From Humimonas sp964465015 (GTDB lineage Bacteria > Gemmatimonadota > Gemmatimonadetes > Palauibacterales > Palauibacteraceae), in NCBI GenBank assembly GCA_964465015.1, contig CAYXHP010000079.1:1-26165 (forward strand): a DNA stretch of 26,165 nucleotides. Reading direction: 5' to 3'. Shown in pieces: positions 20,926 to 26,165 of the stretch. Positions within the stretch are counted from its first letter, which is position 1; each line of letters opens with the position of its first letter. The notes under the pieces are model-generated. The model had not been told where the DNA came from. It saw only the letters and a list, made by a program, of their open reading frames with translations, and did not search any database. Made by a program: the position numbers and the translations under genes.

Positions 20926-21941
20926 GGATCGAGTGGGAAGGGGTCACTGTCCAGGCGGGGCGTCCCTTCCGCATCAGCCGCTCGCTGCAGACGGAGATCC
21001 GGCGCGTGTGGGTGAGGCTGGAGCAGGACGGCGTCGAAGGCTGGGGGGAGGCCGAGCCGTCGGACTACTACGGCGAGACGCCGGCCACCGTCCAGGCCGC
21101 GCTCGAGCGGCTCACGCCGTTCCTGGCAGAGGCGGGAGATCCCGAGCGCCTGGAGACGCTGGAGCGCGAATTGGCGCTCCGGGCCCCGGAGGCGGGGTCC
21201 GCGCGGGCCGCGCTCTCCTCGGCTCTCCACGATCTGGTCGGGAAGATGCGCGGCGCGCCGCTGTGGCGCCTGTGGGGCCTCGACCCCGCCGAAGCCCCGC
21301 CGAGCTCCTTCACGATCGGGATCGACGAGCCGGACGTGATGGAGGCGAAGGCCCGGGAGGCGGCGGACTGGCCGATCCTGAAGATCAAGGTGGGCACCGA
21401 CCGCGACCGGGAGATCCTGGAGGCCGTGCGCTCGGGCGCGCCCTCGGCCCGGCTGCGCGCCGACGCCAACGCCGCGTGGACAGTGGAGGAGGCTGTGGCC
21501 ATGCTGCCCGTCCTGGCGGAGTACGGCGTCGAGTTCATCGAGCAGCCCCTGGCGCCCGAGAATTTCGCGGGCCTGGCCGAGCTCCACACCGGCGCGCCGC
21601 TTCCGATCGTCGTGGACGAGTCGTGCCTCGTGGCCACGGACATTCCGCGCCTGGCGGACCGCGTGGACGGGATCTCGATCAAGCTCTGCAAGTGCGGCGG
21701 ACTGCGGGAGGCGATCGCGATGGTGCACACCGCCCGCGCCTGCGGCCTGCGGGTCATGATGGGCTGCATGCTGGGGACCACGCTCGGCATGGCGCCCGCC
21801 ATGCACATGGCGTCGCTGCTGGACTTCGCCGACCTGGATGGTGCCGCGCTCCTGGCCGAGGACCCGTTCTCGGGACCGCGCCTGCAGCGGGGCCGGATCG
21901 AGGTGGGCGAGGAGCCGGGCCTCGGGGTGAGCCGCGCCTGA
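20922..21941 (+). CDS. Dipeptide epimerase (L-Ala-D/L-Glu type), enolase superfamily
   Basis: A 339-aa enolase-superfamily enzyme of the muconate-lactonizing subgroup. Acid/base Lys154 and Lys156 (LKIKVG) and Lys254 (SIKLCKCGG) face each other, and the Mg ligands are D181 (RADANAAW), E207 (FIEQPL) and D232 (VVDESC). The barrel-end motif D304-L-D306 (ADLDGAALL) is the DxD signature that binds the dipeptide amino group in dipeptide epimerases. In E. coli and Bacillus such enzymes convert L-Ala-D-Glu from murein to L-Ala-L-Glu; other clades act on other dipeptides, so specificity is open. The ATG overlaps the stop of the GvpL/F gene (ATGA). It is last in the operon and ends 12 nt from the convergent priA, with no obvious terminator. 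Confidence 0.9.
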   Translation: MRIEWEGVTVQAGRPFRISRSLQTEIRRVWVRLEQDGVEGWGEAEPSDYYGETPATVQAALERLTPFLAEAGDPERLETLERELALRAPEAGSARAALSSALHDLVGKMRGAPLWRLWGLDPAEAPPSSFTIGIDEPDVMEAKAREAADWPILKIKVGTDRDREILEAVRSGAPSARLRADANAAWTVEEAVAMLPVLAEYGVEFIEQPLAPENFAGLAELHTGAPLPIVVDESCLVATDIPRLADRVDGISIKLCKCGGLREAIAMVHTARACGLRVMMGCMLGTTLGMAPAMHMASLLDFADLDGAALLAEDPFSGPRLQRGRIEVGEEPGLGVSRA

Positions 21942-21953
21942 CGGGTCCCCCGC

Positions 21954-24509
21954 CTAGAGCAGCGATTCCGGGTCCCGGTCGATCTCGAGGCGCAGACTCC
22001 CGGAAGGCTGTCCCCGGCGCTCCGACAGGTAGCGAAGCACGGCCCCGAGCGGCCCGGCGCTGTCACTCTTCAGGAGGAAGTGCCAGCGCCACCGCCCCCG
22101 GACCCGGTCGATCGGGCACGGTGCCGGGCCCAGCAGGTCGATCCCATCCAGCCCCTCCTCCGCCACCAGTCCGCGCATCCAGTCGGCCAGCTCCTCGACG
22201 TGGTCGACGACCGCCCGCTCGCGCGTCCCGCTCACCACCAGGTTGGCCAGGCGGCGGTGTGGGGGGTAGCCGGGCCCGGCTCGGTCCTCCAGCTCCCGCT
22301 CCGCGAACGCGAGGTAGTCGTGACGGAGCGCCGCCTGGAGGGCGAAGTGGCCGGGCCGCGACGTCTGCACCAGCACGAGGCCCGGGCGCTCGCCCCGCCC
22401 CGCTCGCCCCGCCACCTGGGCCAGGAGCTGAAAGGTGCGCTCGGAGGCGCGAAAGTCGGGGAGGTTGAGGCCCACGTCGGCGTTGATCACGCCGACCAGC
22501 GTGACGTCGGGGAAGTCGAGTCCCTTGGCGATCATCTGCGTGCCCAGCAGGATGTCGACCTCGTGGCGGCGCACCCGCTCCAGGATGCGGTGGTGGGCCC
22601 AGCGCGTCCCCGTGGTGTCCACGTCCATGCGCGCCAGGCGGGCGGCCGGGAACAGCTCCCCCACCCGGCGCTCCACCTGCTCCGTGCCCAGCCCGGCGAA
22701 GGTGAGCCCCTCGGCCCCGCACTCGTCACAGGCCTCCGGCACGCGGTCCTCCCAACCGCAGTGATGGCAGACCATCCGCTCCCGGTCGCGATGATAGGTC
22801 AGCGACACGTTGCAGCGCGGACAGCTCCACACCTTCCCGCACTCCATGCACTGCACGAAGGTCGAATAGCCGCGCCGGTTGAGGAGGAGGATGGCCTGCT
22901 CGCCGCGGTCCAGGCAGCGAGCGAGCTCGTCGGAGAGCCGCCGGGAGAGGACGAGCGGCCCGGCGACCTCGCCCACCCCCGCCCCATCGCCTTCCGCCCA
23001 CGGGTCCGTCCGGTCGATCGAGCGCTCGCGCCGCGCCTCTCTTTCCTCCCGCAGGTCCACGAGCCGAACCTCCGGCAGGCGCTGGGCCGTTACCCGGTGG
23101 GGCAGCTCCTGGAGGGCGAACAGGCCGCGGCGGGCGTTGTGCCAGCTCTCCAGCGACGGCGTGGCCGAGCCGAGGACGCACAGCGCCCCCTCGAGCCGGG
23201 CGCGGTACACCGCCACCGCGCGGGCGTGGTAACGGGGCACGTCGCTCTGCTTGTAGCTCCCCTCGTGCTCCTCGTCGACCACGATGACGCCCACCTCCGG
23301 GATCGGGGCGAACACGGCCGACCGCGCCCCGATCGCGATCCGCTTCCGACCCTCGCGCAGAGCGCGCCATTCATCCCCCCGCTCTCCGGCCGAGAGGCCC
23401 GAGTGGAGCACCGCGATGTCGTCGCCGAACGCGGCCCGGAATCGCTGCACGGTTTGCGGCGTGAGCGAGATCTCCGGGACGAGCACGATGGCACCCCGCC
23501 CCTCCCGCTCGAGGGCGCGGGCGAGTAGTCGCATGTAAACCAGGGTCTTGCCGGACCCGGTGACGCCACGCAGGAGCACCGTGCCGGGCTCGGGGATGCC
23601 GAGCCGCGGTCCCAGGGCGTCCAGGACCCGGCGCTGGTCCTCCGTGGGCTCCAGGTGGGGCTGCCGGGGCGGGGGACCGAGCTCCGCGAAGGGATCCCGC
23701 GCCTCGACCTCGTCGGTGATCTCGGCCAGCCGCTTCTCTTCCAGCCCCCGGAGCACGCTCCGGCTGAAGCCCAGGCGCTCGGACATGTGGACCACCGGGG
23801 CGCTCCCGTCCATCCCCTCGAGCGCCTCGTAGGCTTCGCGCTGGCGCCGGGCTCGCCCGAACACCTCCTCGCGCTCGAGGAGCGTCGGCAGCCGGCGCCG
23901 GAGCGTGATGACCTGCCGCGTCTTCTCGGCCGAGAGGGAGGCTGGCGGCTCCTCGCGGATGCGCGCCAGGCCGCGGCGAGCCAGGGAGCGCAGGGCCGGC
24001 CACACCGACCGGACCTTCGTGTCCCGCCGCAGCGTGCCGGCCTGGAGCCCGTCGACCGCCCGCTCGAGGCGGTCGAGGAGGGCACGCTCCTCGGGAGAGA
24101 GGGGCGGGTCGCCGGTCCCGGCGCGCCCCGTGTCGGCGCCCTCGCCGTCCGGCACCCGCTCGACCCGGAAGGAGGACTCGGCCAGCGCCCCGGGCGGCAG
24201 CGCGGCCCGGAGCACGAGGCCGAGCGGGGCCACGTAGTACTCGGCCACCCAGCGACACAGCTCGAGGAGCCTACCGGACAGGAGCGGGGTATCATCCACG
24301 AGATCGAGGACCGGCCGCACCCGCTCCAGCTCGGTCTCGGAGCGAAGCCGGTCGATGCAACCGATGACCCTCTTGCGGCGAAACGGCACCAGGACCCGCA
24401 TGCCCGGACGGGCCGCCACCGCGAGCGCGGCGGGAAGGCGGTAGACGAACGTGCTCCGCACCGGGCGCGGCAACGCAACATCGCAGTAACGGTCCGTGCG
24501 GTCGGCCAC
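21954..24509 (-). CDS. priA: Primosomal protein N', replication-restart helicase PriA
   Basis: A 3'-5' superfamily 2 helicase that recognises stalled forks and reloads the replisome. It is 851 aa, longer than E. coli PriA (732), mainly through the ~130-260 linker/winged-helix part. The N-terminal 3'-DNA-binding domain begins YCDVALPRPVRSTFVYRLP. Helicase motifs follow in order: GVTGSGKT (Walker A), VLVPEISLTPQTVQRF, VDEEHEGSYKQSDVPRYHAR (DEEH), GSATPSLESW, then the zinc insert with four Cys pairs (CMEC, CPRC, CHHC, CDEC), and finally LGTQMIAKGLDFPDVTLVGV and QVAGRAGRGERPG. The GTG start at 24509 has AAGGA 5 nt upstream. All catalytic and zinc residues are present. It is divergent from the HNH gene. 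Confidence 0.96.
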   Translation of the reverse strand: MADRTDRYCDVALPRPVRSTFVYRLPAALAVAARPGMRVLVPFRRKRVIGCIDRLRSETELERVRPVLDLVDDTPLLSGRLLELCRWVAEYYVAPLGLVLRAALPPGALAESSFRVERVPDGEGADTGRAGTGDPPLSPEERALLDRLERAVDGLQAGTLRRDTKVRSVWPALRSLARRGLARIREEPPASLSAEKTRQVITLRRRLPTLLEREEVFGRARRQREAYEALEGMDGSAPVVHMSERLGFSRSVLRGLEEKRLAEITDEVEARDPFAELGPPPRQPHLEPTEDQRRVLDALGPRLGIPEPGTVLLRGVTGSGKTLVYMRLLARALEREGRGAIVLVPEISLTPQTVQRFRAAFGDDIAVLHSGLSAGERGDEWRALREGRKRIAIGARSAVFAPIPEVGVIVVDEEHEGSYKQSDVPRYHARAVAVYRARLEGALCVLGSATPSLESWHNARRGLFALQELPHRVTAQRLPEVRLVDLREEREARRERSIDRTDPWAEGDGAGVGEVAGPLVLSRRLSDELARCLDRGEQAILLLNRRGYSTFVQCMECGKVWSCPRCNVSLTYHRDRERMVCHHCGWEDRVPEACDECGAEGLTFAGLGTEQVERRVGELFPAARLARMDVDTTGTRWAHHRILERVRRHEVDILLGTQMIAKGLDFPDVTLVGVINADVGLNLPDFRASERTFQLLAQVAGRAGRGERPGLVLVQTSRPGHFALQAALRHDYLAFAERELEDRAGPGYPPHRRLANLVVSGTRERAVVDHVEELADWMRGLVAEEGLDGIDLLGPAPCPIDRVRGRWRWHFLLKSDSAGPLGAVLRYLSERRGQPSGSLRLEIDRDPESLL

Positions 24510-24517
24510 TGTCGTCC

Positions 24518-24546
24518 TTGACCCTCTCCGGTGGCTCGTCTAGACT
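24518..24546 (+). promoter_or_regulatory. Promoter of the HNH-tatA transcription unit
   Basis: TTGACC (24518-24523), 17 nt, TAGACT (24541-24546). The start near 24553 precedes an AAGGAGGAAG ribosome site (from 24557) and the ATG at 24577. The palindrome TCTAGA here could also serve a minus-strand -10 for priA, but I see no matching -35. Confidence 0.65.
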
Positions 24547-24576
24547 CCGCGGAACGAAGGAGGAAGATCGATCCTC

Positions 24577-25125
24577 ATGGGTTGTCTGGCTCTCAACGCG
24601 TCCTACGAGCCCCTCACGATCCTGCCGGTCCGGCGGGCCCTGAGGCTCGTCATCGACCGGAAGGCCGAGGCGCTCGAGGTCGACGAGGACCGCCCCTTCC
24701 GGTCCGAGGCCCTCGAGATCCCCGCGCCGGTCGTAATCCGGCTCGTGCGTTACGTCCACGTGCCGCGCCGGTTCCGGCGGCAGGTGACCAACACCTTCCT
24801 GTTCGCCCGCGACGGGTACCGCTGCCAGTACTGCGGCCGCCACCGCGCCGAGCTGGGCTACAGGGAGTCCCTCACCCGCGACCACGTGATCCCCGTGTCG
24901 CGCGGCGGCGGAAACGGCTGGACGAACGTCGTGACCGCCTGCAGCAAGTGCAATCTACGCAAGGGCGACGCGCTCCCGGAGGAGGCGGGGCTTCACCTCC
25001 TCTCCCGGCCCGGGGTGCCCGACCAGGTCCAGCTCATCTGGGCCGTCCGCAGGGTGACGCCGATCCAGGCTAAGTACATCCGCATGTTCTACGGCGAAGA
25101 GGTCCTCCGGGCCGTCAGCGGCTGA
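24577..25125 (+). CDS. Conserved HNH-domain protein (HNH_5-like)
   Basis: A 182-aa protein of a conserved bacterial family that begins LALNASYEPLTILPVRRALR and has a C-terminal HNH fold. Zinc-binding pairs are C83/C86 (RCQYCGR) and C122/C125 (ACSKCN). The nuclease core is DHVIPVSRGG (D102, H103) with N116 (GWTNVV) and N126. The HNH residues look intact, so nuclease activity is possible. The family is widespread and not linked to any one mobile element; its cellular role is unsettled as far as I know. There is no restriction methylase, intein or phage gene nearby, so I would not call it a homing or restriction enzyme. The ribosome site AGGAGG (24558-24563) is 13 nt from the ATG, a rather long gap. 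Confidence 0.88.
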   Translation: MGCLALNASYEPLTILPVRRALRLVIDRKAEALEVDEDRPFRSEALEIPAPVVIRLVRYVHVPRRFRRQVTNTFLFARDGYRCQYCGRHRAELGYRESLTRDHVIPVSRGGGNGWTNVVTACSKCNLRKGDALPEEAGLHLLSRPGVPDQVQLIWAVRRVTPIQAKYIRMFYGEEVLRAVSG

Positions 25126-25181
25126 ACGGCGGGCGCTCGCCGCGGACCTCACTTCTGCGCCACGGGGTACGACCGCGGGCC

Positions 25182-25703
25182 ATGGGTATCGGCAACTTCG
25201 GATTCAGCGAGATCCTACTCATCGTCGTCATGGTGCTGGTGTTCTTCGGGCCCCAGCGCATGCCGGAGATCGCCCGCGGCCTGGGCAAGGCCATGCGGGA
25301 GTTCCGGAAGGGCATGAACGAGGTCAAGCGCGAGTTGGAGCAGGCCGGCCTCGCCGACGAGACGTCCGTCTGGCGACCCGATACCACCGCCGACCGGCCC
25401 ACCGGCACCGTCGAGCCGCTCCACACCGTGGCGGGCGCCGGACCCACCGGGGGACCGCCGCCATCCGCCGCGGAGCCGGAAGCCGGCCCGGAGAGGGGTT
25501 CGGCCGCGGGCGCGGCGGAGCCGGAAACCGGCCCGGGCGGCGCCGCCGCTCCCCGGAGATCCGGGCACGTGGAGGACCTCCTGGCCGTGGCGCGGGGCGA
25601 GAAGAGCTCCAGCTCGACGGGGCGCGAGGCGGCGCCAGCGGACCCCGGGAGCCCGGCCCCGTCGTCGGATGGCCCACCCGCGATGCCCGATTCCCCGGCT
25701 TGA
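25182..25703 (+). CDS. Twin-arginine translocase subunit, TatA/TatB family
   Basis: A 173-aa membrane protein of the Tat pathway, which exports folded proteins. One N-terminal transmembrane helix (FSEILLIVVMVLVFFG, residues ~8-23), the hinge FGPQRMPEIARGLG and an amphipathic helix AMREFRKGMNEVKREL are classical. The GFSE...GPQR hinge looks TatB-like, while GLGKAMREFRKG looks TatA-like, so I do not choose between them. After residue ~55 the protein is a long Pro/Ala/Gly/Glu-rich tail, presumably disordered, with a repeated AEPE(A/T)GP element. No Shine-Dalgarno is visible before the ATG. It lies 56 nt after the HNH gene and probably shares its transcript. No tatC is in view. Confidence 0.88.
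   Translation: MGIGNFGFSEILLIVVMVLVFFGPQRMPEIARGLGKAMREFRKGMNEVKRELEQAGLADETSVWRPDTTADRPTGTVEPLHTVAGAGPTGGPPPSAAEPEAGPERGSAAGAAEPETGPGGAAAPRRSGHVEDLLAVARGEKSSSSTGREAAPADPGSPAPSSDGPPAMPDSPA
25470..25536 (+). repeat. Direct repeat in the tail of the Tat protein
   Basis: A 22-bp unit beginning GCGGAGCCGGAA occurs at 25470-25491 and 25515-25536 with one mismatch, 45 bp (15 codons) apart. It encodes AEPEAGP and AEPETGP at residues 97-103 and 112-118. Confidence 0.75.
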
Positions 25704-25729
25704 TTCGACGGCCGCCGCCCGCCTAGACT
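25700..25729 (+). promoter_or_regulatory. Leaderless promoter of the molybdoenzyme small-subunit gene
   Basis: TTGATT (25700-25705), 18 nt, TAGACT (25724-25729), and the ATG at 25735 begins 5 nt after the -10. The usual 6-7 nt from -10 to the start site would put the start at the A of the ATG or one base beyond. There is no Shine-Dalgarno. Confidence 0.55.
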
Positions 25730-25734
25730 GCGGC

Positions 25735-26165
25735 ATGAAGGACATCCTCACCCTCCACGTGAACGGCGACGAGGTCGAGGTCGGGGTCCCGACGCACTGG
25801 ACCCTGCTCGAGACGCTCCGCTACGGGCTCGGGCTCACCGGCTCCAAGCAGGGGTGCGACAAGGGTGACTGCGGGGCCTGCACCGTGCTCCTGGACGGCG
25901 AGGCGCATCTCTCCTGCATCATGCCCGTGTACGAGGCCGTGGGGCACCGGATCATCACGGTCGAGGGAATCGCGGACGGCCCCCGGCCGCACCCGCTGCA
26001 GGACGCCTTCGACCTGTGCGGGGCCGCCCAGTGCGGGTTCTGCACGCCCGGCATCCTGGCCAGCGCCTACGGCCTCCTGTATCTCAACCTTGATACATCG
26101 CTAGAGGAGATGCATGATGAGCTCTCAGGATATATCTTCAGCTTCACCGTCTACTCCTTGATACT
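25735..26165 (+). CDS. [2Fe-2S] small subunit of a xanthine dehydrogenase/CO dehydrogenase-type molybdoenzyme (3' end outside window, terminal part degraded)
   Basis: Electron-transfer subunit (CoxS/XdhC/IorA type) that passes electrons between a molybdopterin subunit and FAD. The ferredoxin-like [2Fe-2S] ligands are C41, C46, C49 and C61 (GCDKGDCGACTVLLDG...LSC), followed by the second-cluster helix start C100/C103 (QCGFCTPG). The frame is open to the window end (143 codons). From about residue 116 the sequence should continue with a family pattern ending LSGNLCRCTGY, but reads ELSGYIFSFTVY: the two Cys of the CxC are Phe135 and Phe137. Base composition falls to ~43% GC over these last 86 nt. 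Either the gene is decaying or the contig end carries errors. There is no Tat signal, so the subunit is probably cytosolic. The large and medium subunits are not in the window. Confidence 0.85.
   Translation, partial: MKDILTLHVNGDEVEVGVPTHWTLLETLRYGLGLTGSKQGCDKGDCGACTVLLDGEAHLSCIMPVYEAVGHRIITVEGIADGPRPHPLQDAFDLCGAAQCGFCTPGILASAYGLLYLNLDTSLEEMHDELSGYIFSFTVYSLI

Noticed and set aside
18055..21941. Gas-vesicle gene cluster
   Set aside because: Only one GvpL/F-type gene is present; no GvpA-like short structural protein or GvpN ATPase is visible in any frame.
24577..25125. Homing endonuclease or restriction enzyme
   Set aside because: No intein, intron, methylase or phage gene is nearby, and the protein matches a conserved chromosomal HNH family in its N-terminus as well.
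1..26165. Genomic island or mobile element
   Set aside because: Composition is even except for the last 86 nt, and there are no integrase, transposase, tRNA or terminal repeats.

Overview
This is a very GC-rich bacterial chromosomal window (roughly 70% GC by eye, strong G/C third-position bias), densely coded on both strands. I saw no rRNA, tRNA, CRISPR array, transposase or phage gene. The sigma factor lacks region 1.1 and resembles primary sigma factors of the Bacteroidota/FCB group. Together with the fused malic enzyme next to an ATP-type PEP carboxykinase, the large beta-barrel protein and the RemA-like protein, this makes Gemmatimonadota or a related FCB-group lineage my best guess. That is inference; no marker gene settles it.

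Layout. 1-5778 (mostly +): the tail of an unknown gene, a terminator, a secreted Slt-type lytic transglycosylase, a cold-shock protein with a clear promoter and double hairpin terminator, and full-length DNA polymerase I with all three activities. 5782-9530 (-): an ornithine cyclodeaminase/mu-crystallin-family enzyme, a large outer-membrane beta-barrel protein and a small RemA (DUF370)-like protein. 9745-14995 (+): NADP-malic enzyme fused to a phosphotransacetylase-like domain, PEP carboxykinase 9 nt downstream (the PEP-pyruvate-oxaloacetate node), and an HD-domain phosphohydrolase. 14986-15950: a PP2C phosphatase (-) divergent from an RpoD-like sigma factor (+). 16850-17914 (-): an orphan lipoprotein.

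18055-21941 (+) is a tight four-gene operon whose three junctions all overlap: a histone-deacetylase-fold zinc amidohydrolase, an M24 metallopeptidase, a GvpL/GvpF-family protein with no other gas-vesicle gene in view, and an L-Ala-D/L-Glu-type dipeptide epimerase. Peptide or amide catabolism is a reasonable theme, but the GvpL/F member is unexplained. This is the most interesting unit in the window. 21954-24509 (-) is PriA. 24577-25703 (+) holds a conserved HNH protein and a TatA/B protein. 25735 to the end is the small [2Fe-2S] subunit of a xanthine-dehydrogenase/CO-dehydrogenase-type molybdoenzyme.

The last ~86 bases fall to about 43% GC and the final gene loses its conserved CxC there while staying in frame. 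This looks like sequence degradation at a contig edge or a decayed gene. Several promoters of the form TTGAnn-N17/18-TAnnnT can be read. At least one (the molybdoenzyme gene), and possibly the PP2C gene, would start transcription at or next to the ATG (leaderless).
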